Part shown: one piece after another, positions 35,550 through 44,113 of the stretch | How the letters are laid out: every line of letters begins with the position of its first letter | Position numbering within the stretch: position 1 is the first letter of the stretch | Source of the DNA: Robiginitomaculum sp. | GTDB taxonomy: Bacteria > Pseudomonadota > Alphaproteobacteria > Caulobacterales > Maricaulaceae | Length of the DNA: 64,000 nucleotides | Direction: 5' to 3' | Assembly: GCA_021776565.1 (NCBI GenBank) | Contig: JAJFFQ010000005.1 | Span: forward strand, 62,001-126,000 | Position numbers and translations under genes: made by a program | Notes under the pieces: model-generated | The model's input: the letters and a program-made list of their open reading frames with translations, nothing else | Database searches by the model: none | Told to the model about the DNA's origin: nothing

Positions 35550-36236
35550 CTATTTTTCCGCCCCGACCGCAAACAGGCGTGCAGAATTTTTCCGTAACCA
35601 GCGCCGTGGTGTTGTAATATCTGTGATACGGGTCTCGACCAGCGCCCAGAAACGCGGGCCGTGATTGTGCTCGATCAAGTGCGCCACTTCATGAGCACAG
35701 ACATAATCAAGCACACTAAAGGGCACACAAATCAACCGCCAGGAAAAGTTCAGTCTCCCGGCCGCCGAACACGAACCCCAACGACTATTGGTGTCACGCA
35801 CACTCAGCGCGCTAAATTCAACGTCCAGAGCATTAGCATGACATTGCGCTTGTCTGGTCAACTCCTTACGTGCCAGGGCGATCAACCCCCGGCGTGTGCG
35901 GCCAGAAAAGGACGCGGCCTTCGGACACGGCACAATCAAGGCGCCATCGTTTTCGCGTGCGACACCACGCCCGATTTCCCGAACAAGGGCGATTTCATTA
36001 CCACGCAAAAGAACAACGCCACCCGGAGTAAAGGGCATGGGCGGGGGCATTCGCCCTAAATGCCCCTCCAGCCAGCCTGCCTTGTCATGGATGAGTTTGT
36101 CGGCCTGTTTGCGGTCACGCGCCCGTGGCAATATGGCCACCGCCTCACGTTTGGCCGTATCAATACGCAAGGAAACCCGGCGCGCACGAGGCCGGATGAC
36201 ATAGCGCACTGGCACAGTCATGCCTAACGATGACAT
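35550..36236 (-). CDS. M48/YgjP-like zinc metallopeptidase (DUF45)
   Basis: A 228-residue protein. The zinc-binding helix is YVCAHEVAHLIEHNHGPRFW with the HExxH variant HEVAH and a downstream His, as in DUF45 (YgjP) and SprT-like peptidases. A conserved SRWGSCSAAGRLNFSWRLIC segment precedes it, also typical of YgjP. The N-terminus has a short arginine-rich strand region (VRYVIRPRARRVSLRID). No signal peptide is seen, so it is cytoplasmic. It overlaps the PHA depolymerase gene by 13 bp on the same strand, so the two are probably cotranscribed. Confidence 0.88.
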   Translation of the reverse strand: MSSLGMTVPVRYVIRPRARRVSLRIDTAKREAVAILPRARDRKQADKLIHDKAGWLEGHLGRMPPPMPFTPGGVVLLRGNEIALVREIGRGVARENDGALIVPCPKAASFSGRTRRGLIALARKELTRQAQCHANALDVEFSALSVRDTNSRWGSCSAAGRLNFSWRLICVPFSVLDYVCAHEVAHLIEHNHGPRFWALVETRITDITTPRRWLRKNSARLFAVGAEK

Positions 36237-37459
36237 GCGTTGTGCTTGCGGATAAATTTTGTAATGCGCGGGGCGATATTGTCTCTGAACCGCCGCCCGC
36301 TAAAAACACCATAATGGCCCACGCCCTTTTGCACATAGTCCTCGCGCAAATCGTCGGGGATATTAGTGCACAGGTCGTGAGCAGCCTGGGTCTGGCCAAT
36401 ACCGGAAATATCATCCAGCTCGCCTTCTATGGTCAGCAATGCGGTATCATGCAAGGCATCAAGGTTCACCTTGCGGTTCTCATGGCGCATAATACCACGT
36501 GCCAGATGGTGTTCCTGAAATATCTCGCGAATGGTTTGCAGATAAAATTCTTCTGTCAGATCCATGACCGACATGTATTCATCATAAAAGACACGATGTC
36601 GCTCTGCACTATCACCATCACCGGCAATTAAATGGTCAAAAAACTCACGGTGCGCAGCAACATGGCTGTCCTTGTTCATCTGTATAAAACTGGCCAGCTG
36701 GATAAAGCCCGGGTACACCCGGCGCATGGCCCCGGCGTTTGGAAACGGCACGGTATTGATGACATTGCGGGCAAACCAGTCATGACTTTTGGATTTGGCC
36801 AGGGTGTTGGGCAAGGTGGGTGAGCGGCGCGTGTCAATGGGTGATCCCATCAATGTAAGACTGGCCGGGCGAGTGTCTTCACCATCTTCGGCCATCAAGG
36901 CGGCGGCGGCCAGCACCAATGGCCCCGGCTGGCATACGGCCAGCACATGGGTATTTGGCCCCAAATGTCGCAGTGCATCGCGCACCAGATCAATATAATC
37001 ATGCAGATCAAAACGGCCAGCCAGCATGGGCACCATGCGCGCATCGCTCCACTCGGTAATATAAACCTCGTGGGCGGGCAAAAATGCCTGAACAGTGCCG
37101 CGCAATAATGTGGCGTAATGGCCAGATAATGGAGCCACAATCAATAATTTCGGGTCATCGCGCCTGTCCGAAACACACCGATCAAAATGGGTTAACTTCA
37201 TCCAGGTATCGGCCTTGACCGTCCGTGATGATACCGCTACAGCTTGGCCATCAATGCGGGTACTGGCAATATCCCATTCGGGCTTGCCATAGCGCCGGGT
37301 CAGGCGTTCAAACAGATCGGCACTGGCACTTAGTGAACGCCCGGCAAGGCTGGCGCTCATGGGGTTAAACGGCGAGGACATAATGGTTTTTGTCCCCTGC
37401 GCCATGTACCGCCAGGGCGCCAAAGCGGCATAGGTCATTTCATACGCGCTATAAAGCAT
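36224..37459 (-). CDS. phaZ: Intracellular polyhydroxyalkanoate depolymerase
   Basis: A 411-residue alpha/beta-hydrolase-like enzyme that mobilises stored polyhydroxybutyrate. The N-terminus MLYSAYEMTYAALAPWRYMA is characteristic of the intracellular family. The nucleophile is the cysteine in LAVCQPGPLVLAAA, in place of the lipase serine. Other family segments are VYITEWSDARMVP, HDYIDLVRDALRHLG and VQKGVGHYGVFSGRRFR, which carries the catalytic histidine. The presence of this gene suggests the organism stores PHA. Its stop overlaps the metallopeptidase start. Confidence 0.9.
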   Translation of the reverse strand: MLYSAYEMTYAALAPWRYMAQGTKTIMSSPFNPMSASLAGRSLSASADLFERLTRRYGKPEWDIASTRIDGQAVAVSSRTVKADTWMKLTHFDRCVSDRRDDPKLLIVAPLSGHYATLLRGTVQAFLPAHEVYITEWSDARMVPMLAGRFDLHDYIDLVRDALRHLGPNTHVLAVCQPGPLVLAAAALMAEDGEDTRPASLTLMGSPIDTRRSPTLPNTLAKSKSHDWFARNVINTVPFPNAGAMRRVYPGFIQLASFIQMNKDSHVAAHREFFDHLIAGDGDSAERHRVFYDEYMSVMDLTEEFYLQTIREIFQEHHLARGIMRHENRKVNLDALHDTALLTIEGELDDISGIGQTQAAHDLCTNIPDDLREDYVQKGVGHYGVFSGRRFRDNIAPRITKFIRKHNACHR

Positions 37460-37471
37460 TACAGTGTAGAC

Positions 37472-38092
37472 CTAACATTTTTTGCTATCCAGATGACGCC
37501 GCAGACATGTGGCAATATCATCAACGCTGCTGGAATGGGTAAACACGGCAACGTATTGCCCGCGCTTGTCCATCAGGAAAATGGCGCTGGTATGATCCAT
37601 AAGGTAATCATCCCCTTCGCCAATTTTTTTGAAATACACCGCATAGGCCTTGGCCACGGCCTTGATTTCATCCGCCGTTCCGGTAAGGCCAACAAGGCCA
37701 TCGGGAAAACTATTCGATGTCTCATAGGCGGCCAGACTTTGCGGGGTATCGCGGGCCGGGTCTATGGAAATAAACACCGGCGTAATGCGCGCCTTGTCTG
37801 CCCCCAGTGTATCCAGCGCCGAGGCCATCATTTGCAGTGAATACGGGCAAACATCAGGACAATAACTATAGCCGAAATAAACCAGCATGGATTTGCCCAG
37901 AAAATCCGCTTCGCTAACCCTTTGGCCACTTGAATTCACCAGAGTGAACGCCCCGCCAACGTCGGCTCCCCTTGTGTCTGATTTTTTATCCAGGATCATC
38001 TGCACGGTAAAACCCACCGCAATAACCAGCACCATTGCCGCAGCGATCCAGCGTATTAACCTTAAGGTTGATGAAAAAGATGAGGAATTCAT
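37472..38092 (-). CDS. senC: SCO1/SenC-family copper chaperone
   Basis: A 206-residue periplasmic protein tethered by one N-terminal helix (LIRWIAAAMVLVIAVGFTV). The thioredoxin-like domain carries the copper site: CPDVC (in YFGYSYCPDVCPYSLQMM) and the distal histidine in DYLMDHTSAIFLMD. SCO proteins assemble the CuA centre of cytochrome oxidase. It is divergent from regB; in Rhodobacter the same three genes (regB, senC, regA) form a redox cluster, which supports the identity of all three. Confidence 0.92.
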   Translation of the reverse strand: MNSSSFSSTLRLIRWIAAAMVLVIAVGFTVQMILDKKSDTRGADVGGAFTLVNSSGQRVSEADFLGKSMLVYFGYSYCPDVCPYSLQMMASALDTLGADKARITPVFISIDPARDTPQSLAAYETSNSFPDGLVGLTGTADEIKAVAKAYAVYFKKIGEGDDYLMDHTSAIFLMDKRGQYVAVFTHSSSVDDIATCLRRHLDSKKC

Positions 38093-38295
38093 GGATACAT
38101 CATAACGCCCCCTAGCCTACGCGCCAGATATTTTGCTGTCTTTTTCAAGAGAATATAGAGCGTAAAGTTTGCTTGTAATTTTGACCGCGCCCTTATTTAC
38201 TTGAGTGCTCATTCAGAAAATGAACCTTAACGATTCCTGGAGATATAGTCATAACACACACAGCTCCTGCACTGTCGGCCCTCAATACACCAGAT

Positions 38296-39579
38296 ATGAA
38301 CTTTGGTGTTCGTGTCCGCACCCTGATTTTATTGCGCTGGATTGCCGTCGTTGGACAAACCGGTGCTGTACTTTTTGTCACCTATGGTTTGCATTTTTCC
38401 CTGCCGTTGGCGGCCTGTCTTGCCGTCATATCGGCAAGTGCATGGCTCAATATAATTCTTGGCACCACGCAAACCGCCGGGCGGTTTTCCGTACCTGTTT
38501 TTACGTTTGCCCAACTGGTGTTTGATCTGGTGCAGATGGCTGTGTTGCTGGGGCTGACCGGTGGCCTTGCCAACCCGTTTGTAATTTTGCTGGGCGTTCC
38601 CGTGATGGTCTCTGTGACCGCATTGCCAATTCGTAGCGCCAGTATACTTGCCGTCTTGACCCTTGTGGCAACGCCCATACTGGCTCTCCTTGCCCTGCCA
38701 CTGCCATGGGCAGAAGGGCAAAGTCCGAATATTCCGGATGTTTTTGTATATGGTCAAATTGCCGCTTTTGTTACGGCAACAGCCTTTATCGCCACATATG
38801 TCTGGCGTGTCTCTCTTGAAGGGCGGCGGATGCAGGCTGCCCTGATGGCAACCGAGGCAATGCTGGCAAAAGAATCCCGTCTTTCCGCACTTGGCGGCCT
38901 GGCGGCAGCTGTAGCCCATGAACTTGGCACACCATTAGGCACCATAGCACTGGTGGCCAAGGAAATGACCCATGCTCTGCCGCGTCATGGCGAATTGAGC
39001 GATGATGCGCATTTGCTGGTTGAGCAGGCCGGACGCTGCCGGGAAATTATTTCACGATTGTCCACCAGTGGCACAGAAACCGACCCTGTTCACGCGCGCC
39101 ATAAACTCATTGATTTACTTGAAGAAATAGCCACGCCCCTGCGTACTACCGGTCTATCTGTCACGGTTTTGGCCACTGAAAAGGGCGGGCGAACAGATAT
39201 CAGTGTACCGACGCTGCGCCGCCAACCCGAAATCATACACGCCTTGGGAGCTATTGCAGATAATGCCGCCGATTTTGCCCGCACAAAGATTGAACTTTGC
39301 GGGTTATGGGATGAAGACCGGGTTGAAATCGTCATTCGTGATGATGGCCCGGGGTTTTCAGAAAGCATCCGTGAAAAACTGGGCGAACCGTATATAACCA
39401 CGCGTTCCGGTGGTGATGAAAGGGGGCATGGCGGCATGGGGCTTGGGATATTTATCGCCAAAACCCTCATCGAGCGCACCGGGGGGGTGATAAAACTGGA
39501 GAAAAGCACTAAACTGGGTGGTGCCATGGTTCGTATTGTTTGGCCCCGGGAGAAAGTTGAGGCGCAGACAGCACTTTAA
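38296..39579 (+). CDS. regB: Redox sensor histidine kinase RegB/PrrB/ActS
   Basis: A 427-residue kinase with about six membrane helices. The quinone-linked motif GLANPFVILLGVPV (NPF at 93-95) lies between helices 3 and 4. The H-box is LAAAVAHELGTPLGTI with His208. The redox-active cysteine is in EQAGRCREII (Cys248). The ATPase domain has ALGAIADNAADFA, DDGPGF and GGMGLGIFIAK. RegB signals the redox state of the respiratory chain to RegA, controlling energy-generating genes. Start chosen at MNFGVRVRTLILLRW, as in the family. It is followed after 48 bp by regA. Confidence 0.93.
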   Translation: MNFGVRVRTLILLRWIAVVGQTGAVLFVTYGLHFSLPLAACLAVISASAWLNIILGTTQTAGRFSVPVFTFAQLVFDLVQMAVLLGLTGGLANPFVILLGVPVMVSVTALPIRSASILAVLTLVATPILALLALPLPWAEGQSPNIPDVFVYGQIAAFVTATAFIATYVWRVSLEGRRMQAALMATEAMLAKESRLSALGGLAAAVAHELGTPLGTIALVAKEMTHALPRHGELSDDAHLLVEQAGRCREIISRLSTSGTETDPVHARHKLIDLLEEIATPLRTTGLSVTVLATEKGGRTDISVPTLRRQPEIIHALGAIADNAADFARTKIELCGLWDEDRVEIVIRDDGPGFSESIREKLGEPYITTRSGGDERGHGGMGLGIFIAKTLIERTGGVIKLEKSTKLGGAMVRIVWPREKVEAQTAL

Positions 39580-39627
39580 TGGCATAACAGGCCTGACCTG
39601 CGGGTTATATTTAGGACGAAGATCAAT

Positions 39628-40182
39628 ATGAACACCCCCCCCAAGCTGGATTTACCCAGCGATCACACATTACTTATCCTGGATGATGACGCGCCGTTTC
39701 GCACACGTCTTGGCCGGGCCTTAACCTTGCGCGGTTTTGTGGTTAGTGCGGTGAGCACGGTCAGTGAAGCCATGGATATTGCCCGTCTTAATCCACCTGC
39801 CTTTGCTGTGCTTGATATGCGTCTTGAGGACGGCAATGGCATTGATGTGGTCAATGATTTGCACAAACGCCGCCCGGATTGCCGCGTTATCATGTTAACC
39901 GGATACGGCAATATCGCCACGGCAGTGGCAGCGGTTAAAGCCGGGGCCATTGATTATCTTGCCAAACCCGCCGACGCGGATGATGTGGCCAAGGCTCTGT
40001 TGGCTCTACCAGGGTCAGCCCCGGAACCACCGGTTAACCCCATGAGTGCCGACCGGGTTCGATGGGAGCATATTCAGCGTATTTACGAGCTATGTAACCA
40101 CAATGTTTCTGAAACGGCGCGACGGCTGAATATGCACCGACGCACTTTGCAGCGCATTTTGGCCAAACGTGCGCCGCATTAA
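39628..40182 (+). CDS. regA: Response regulator RegA/PrrA/ActR
   Basis: A 184-residue regulator. The receiver has DDD at the acidic pocket and phospho-acceptor Asp63 in AVLDMRLEDGNG, with the conserved Thr and Lys (MLTGYG, YLAKPAD). After a proline-rich hinge the C-terminal Fis-type helix-turn-helix reads IYELCNHNVSETARRLNMHR and continues RTLQRILAKR, almost invariant in the RegA family. RegA activates or represses respiration, photosynthesis and carbon or nitrogen fixation genes according to redox state. It is cotranscribed with regB. Confidence 0.95.
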   Translation: MNTPPKLDLPSDHTLLILDDDAPFRTRLGRALTLRGFVVSAVSTVSEAMDIARLNPPAFAVLDMRLEDGNGIDVVNDLHKRRPDCRVIMLTGYGNIATAVAAVKAGAIDYLAKPADADDVAKALLALPGSAPEPPVNPMSADRVRWEHIQRIYELCNHNVSETARRLNMHRRTLQRILAKRAPH

Positions 40183-40212
40183 AATATTTCCGGGGAATTT
40201 AGGGTTCAGGCG

Positions 40213-40986
40213 TTATGCCGCTTCGGCCAACAGGACTTTTTCGCGCCGGGACGGAAAACGGTAAAAAATATGTGTACCAATGTTTGCGGTACGCAGCAGG
40301 GTTTTTGACCAGTACGGGCTAATCGCAACAGTGTGATAGTGCGTGGCCCGGTGGATAGTAATATCAGACATACCCAGCATGGCATGGGTTGCTGCTTGCC
40401 GGGATTGCTTCCAGCTTTTACCTCTGGGGTCAAAGGCAAGAGAGCCATCGCAGGTAAAGGTAAACTGGCATCCGGTTATGCGGGTTGAGCCTTCAAAGAC
40501 AACTTCGCATACAGTGGACGGATAGGCCGCGTGCCTGACCCGGTTTAGAACCACTTGGGCCACAGCAAGCTGACCGCTAAGTGGCTCGCTTCGGGCTTCA
40601 TAATAAATGGCTTGTGACAAACAGTTCAGTTCATGCTCCTGACTTGTTGCCGTCTCAAAGTGTGTTTTTGTAAACGTTTGCAAGGCCGCCATAATGCGGA
40701 TGTCTTCCTGCATGGCCGCTTTTGCGCCCTGGACGACAAAGGCTTGTGCATACGCCTGTGCATCCGGCGCCGTCACTGTGGTTTTAGCTATTGGTGTGTT
40801 TTCAAGAAAATTTTGGGCGAAGGCCTGCCAGGTGCTGTTGTCAAGTTGCACGGCACCACGTTTTGCCGTCATCCCCAGCATGAACGGCATAGCCAGGGTC
40901 AAGACAATGGCTAGCCCGGCAAGGCCTGTTTCTGGCCTGAGCCAGACAGGCCATTTTGGCTGCCAATATGACATGAACTTTGCCAT
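40213..40986 (-). CDS. SleB-type cell-wall hydrolase
   Basis: A 257-residue protein with an N-terminal membrane anchor or signal (about 15-38, AGLAIVLTLAMPFMLGMTAK). The C-terminal hydrolase_2 domain reads CLSQAIYYEARSEPLSGQLA, VAQVVLNRVRHAAYPSTVCE and GCQFTFTCDG, with the conserved Glu of YEARSE as catalytic residue. SleB domains cleave peptidoglycan; in proteobacteria the exact role is not established. It is convergent with regA. Confidence 0.9.
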   Translation of the reverse strand: MAKFMSYWQPKWPVWLRPETGLAGLAIVLTLAMPFMLGMTAKRGAVQLDNSTWQAFAQNFLENTPIAKTTVTAPDAQAYAQAFVVQGAKAAMQEDIRIMAALQTFTKTHFETATSQEHELNCLSQAIYYEARSEPLSGQLAVAQVVLNRVRHAAYPSTVCEVVFEGSTRITGCQFTFTCDGSLAFDPRGKSWKQSRQAATHAMLGMSDITIHRATHYHTVAISPYWSKTLLRTANIGTHIFYRFPSRREKVLLAEAA

Positions 40987-41184
40987 TGTGCCTTGAATAC
41001 CTCTTTGCCAGCACCGAATCTGGTGCTCATAGCCATAAAATTTACCGTAACAGGCTTAACATTACCCTAATTGCGCAGCACGTAAGTAGCTTCGCGATTC
41101 CAGTCAAGAGGCATTATGAGTATTTATTTTCTAATTTTATGACGAAAATGGGGAAAAATTATGCAGGTTTTCCCTGATTTAGTA

Positions 41185-43893
41185 TTATTTTTTCTTTTTG
41201 CGTTTCTTCTTGCTGGCCTGTTTCAAAGCCGCCTGAGCCGCCGCCAGTCTTGCAATTGGCACCCGATACGGCGAACAGGAGATATAATCAAGGCCGATTT
41301 TCTCGCAAAACCTGATCGATGCCGGATCGCCGCCATGTTCACCGCAAATACCAAGTTTAACATCCTTGCGCCCGGCGCGGCCACGGGCAATGCCTATGCG
41401 AATGAGATCACCAACCCCGTCCCTGTCGAGCGATACAAACGGGTCTTGCGGTAACATCCCCTTGGCCAGATAGGTGTTAAGAAACGAAGAGGCATCATCG
41501 CGCGACAGACCAAATGTGGTTTGGGTCAAATCATTGGTGCCAAACGAGAAAAATTCAGCATGGCGCGCCAGTTCATCGGCGCGCAGCGCCGCCCGGGGCA
41601 GCTCGATCATTGCACCGTAAGAATAGTCAACAGGCGCACCGGCGGTCTTGCCTACGTCTTCGGCCACTTTGGTCACCCGTTTTTTAAGAAATGCCAGTTC
41701 TTCGCCACTGGCCGCCAAGGGGATCATCACTTCGACCTCTGGCGCAACGCCTGTGTTTTCGCGCACCTGAATTGCGGCCTCAAAAATAGCCCGGGCCTGC
41801 ATTTCATATATTTCAGGATAGGTAATGCCCAAACGGCAACCACGATGACCGAGCATGGGATTACTTTCGGCCAGTTCACGCGCCCGCGCCATGAGCGCAT
41901 CAGTGGTCAGGCCAGTGGCACTGGCCACCATCGCCACATCTTCATCGCTGTGTGGTAAAAATTCATGCAAGGGTGGATCCAGCAAGCGAATGGTGACCGG
42001 CAGGCCCTCCATCAGGGTAAAAATTTGCACAAAATCATCGCGTTGCATGGGCAGGATTTTATCCAGCGCCGTAATTCGGGCATCGCGGGTTTTTGCCAAA
42101 ATCATTTCGCGCACGGCGGCAATGCGTTCCTCGTCGAAGAACATATGCTCGGTGCGACAAAGGCCAATACCTTGCGCGCCAAAGCGCAATGCGGTTTTCA
42201 CATCCGCCGGGGTGTCGGCATTGGTGCGCACTTTCATGCGCCGCGCCGCATCCGCCCATCCCATCAGGGTGGCAAAATCACCGCTCATTTTTGGCTGTGT
42301 CATCCGACCCGCGCCCTTATAAACCGCGCCCTTGGCCCCATCGATGGTGATAACATCACCCTTGTTTATGCTCATGCCATTGGCCGTAAAACACCCGCTT
42401 TGTCGATCAATCCTGATTGAACCGGCACCGGAAACGCAAGGCCGCCCCATGCCTCGCGCCACCACGGCGGCATGGCTGGTCATACCGCCGCGCGCAGTTA
42501 CAATGCCCTTGGCCGCATGCATGCCGTGTATGTCCTCGGGCGAGGTTTCAACGCGCACCAAAATAACATCTGTCCCGGTATTGGCTAAGGTGACCGCCTC
42601 GTCGGCATCAAACACCACCTGACCAATAGCGGCACCGGGGCTGGCTGGCAGACCCAGAGTGATTAGCGGACAGTCACAGGCACCATCCAGCGCCGGGTGC
42701 AAAAGCTGATCCAGCGCCGCCGGATCTACACGCTGCACCGCCTCGTCGCGGGTAATCGCGCCCTCGCCAGCCATTTCCACGGCGATGCGTAGCGACGCAA
42801 TGGCCGTGCGTTTACCCGCACGGGTTTGCAGCATCCACAGACGCCCCTCCTCGACCGTAAATTCTATGTCCTGCATGTCGCGATAATGATTTTCCAGCTT
42901 TTGGAAAACCCCGGCCAGCTCGGCGTAAATTTCTGGCATAATTTCTTCAAGACTGGGTTCGGTTTCACCCATATCCTGACGCGCCTTTTTGGTCAGCACT
43001 TGCGGCGTGCGGATACCGGCGACCACATCCTCGCCCTGGGCATTGATGAGAAACTCGCCAAATATATTTTTTTGCCCGGTTGATGGATCACGGGTGAAGG
43101 CCACACCGGTGGCGGAATTATCCCCCATATTGCCAAACACCATGGCCTGTATATTGACCGCCGTGCCCCAGCTTTGCGGAATGTCGTGCAATAATCGGTA
43201 GGTTTTGGCCCGATTGTTCATCCATGAACCAAACACCGCGCCAATAGCACCCCAAAGCTGATCCATAGGGTCGGTGGGAAAAGGCGCGCCCAGATCGTCC
43301 TCAACTTGTTCCAGATAACGCCCGGCGATAACTTTCCAGTCATCGGCGTTCAGCTCGGTATCCAGCTCATAACCCTGATCGTCTTTATAATCGTCCAGCA
43401 ATTCCTCGAACACGTCATGATCCAGGCCCAGCACCACACTGGAATACATCTGGATGAAGCGCCGAAAGCTGTCCCAGGCAAACCGCCGATCGTTTGATCG
43501 CGCCGCCAGCCCCTCAATGGTATCTGCGTTCAGACCAAGGTTCAGAACCGTATCCATCATGCCCGGCATCGACGCCCGCCCGCCAGAGCGCACCGAGACA
43601 AGAAGCGGATCATCAGCATCACCAAAGCGTTTACCGGTAATGGTTTCCAGATCAGCAAGGGCGGCGGCAACCTGGGCTTTTAACGCTTTGGGGTATGCCC
43701 GCTCATTTTTATAAAACGCTGTGCAAACCTTGGTGGTGATGGTAAAACCCGGCGGAACGGGCAGACTCAGCGCGCACATTTCCGCCAGATTGGCACCCTT
43801 GCCGCCCAGCAGGTTTTTCATCCCCGCATTGCCCTCGGCAGTACCCCCGCCAAAGGCATAAACCCATTTTTTCTTGCTCGCCTTGTCGCTCAT
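41185..43893 (-). CDS. ppdK: Pyruvate, phosphate dikinase
   Basis: A 902-residue enzyme that interconverts pyruvate, ATP and phosphate with PEP, AMP and pyrophosphate. The N-terminal ATP-grasp domain includes LLGGKGANLAEMCALSLPVP, GMMDTVLNLG and NPSTGxxNIFGEFL-like residues. The phosphohistidine is in GGMTSHAAVVARGMGRPCV. The C-terminal PEP/pyruvate barrel has GIGLCRTEHMFF, LRLLDPPLHEFL and FGTNDLTQTTFGLSRDD. The C-terminus ends in a lysine-rich tail (KQASKKKRKKKK). It serves gluconeogenesis or a glycolytic bypass. The length is normal. Confidence 0.96.
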   Translation of the reverse strand: MSDKASKKKWVYAFGGGTAEGNAGMKNLLGGKGANLAEMCALSLPVPPGFTITTKVCTAFYKNERAYPKALKAQVAAALADLETITGKRFGDADDPLLVSVRSGGRASMPGMMDTVLNLGLNADTIEGLAARSNDRRFAWDSFRRFIQMYSSVVLGLDHDVFEELLDDYKDDQGYELDTELNADDWKVIAGRYLEQVEDDLGAPFPTDPMDQLWGAIGAVFGSWMNNRAKTYRLLHDIPQSWGTAVNIQAMVFGNMGDNSATGVAFTRDPSTGQKNIFGEFLINAQGEDVVAGIRTPQVLTKKARQDMGETEPSLEEIMPEIYAELAGVFQKLENHYRDMQDIEFTVEEGRLWMLQTRAGKRTAIASLRIAVEMAGEGAITRDEAVQRVDPAALDQLLHPALDGACDCPLITLGLPASPGAAIGQVVFDADEAVTLANTGTDVILVRVETSPEDIHGMHAAKGIVTARGGMTSHAAVVARGMGRPCVSGAGSIRIDRQSGCFTANGMSINKGDVITIDGAKGAVYKGAGRMTQPKMSGDFATLMGWADAARRMKVRTNADTPADVKTALRFGAQGIGLCRTEHMFFDEERIAAVREMILAKTRDARITALDKILPMQRDDFVQIFTLMEGLPVTIRLLDPPLHEFLPHSDEDVAMVASATGLTTDALMARARELAESNPMLGHRGCRLGITYPEIYEMQARAIFEAAIQVRENTGVAPEVEVMIPLAASGEELAFLKKRVTKVAEDVGKTAGAPVDYSYGAMIELPRAALRADELARHAEFFSFGTNDLTQTTFGLSRDDASSFLNTYLAKGMLPQDPFVSLDRDGVGDLIRIGIARGRAGRKDVKLGICGEHGGDPASIRFCEKIGLDYISCSPYRVPIARLAAAQAALKQASKKKRKKKK

Positions 43894-43924
43894 AATGCGC
43901 TCCCCGCCGGAATAACGAAAATAC

Positions 43925-44090
43925 TATTCATCCTTCGACACGTTCAGGATGAGGGTTTGTTTTGCCCCCTCTCTCAGTGGGAGAGGGTCGGGGTGAGGGG
44001 CAGGTGAGTTTAAGTTCAAAGCACTCCCGCCGATTCATTCCTTGATTCACTATCCCCTCATCCTAACCTTCTCCCAAGGGAGAAGGGATT
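43925..44090. repeat. Pair of GC-rich intergenic palindromes
   Basis: Between ppdK and glyS lie CATCCTTCGACACGTTCAGG with GATGAGG, then CCCCTCTCTCAGTGGGAGAG and a related CCCCTCATCCTAACCTTCTC followed by its complement AGGGAGAAGGG. The segment resembles parts of family A and other common alphaproteobacterial intergenic repeats. No gene is seen in it. Confidence 0.5.
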
Positions 44091-44113
44091 CTGCCCTGCG
44101 AGCCTACACACCA

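Noticed and set aside
43925-44090. Rho-independent terminators of glyS or ppdK in this gap
   Set aside because: The palindromes are GC-rich but lack a following T-tract on either strand and look like dispersed repeats.
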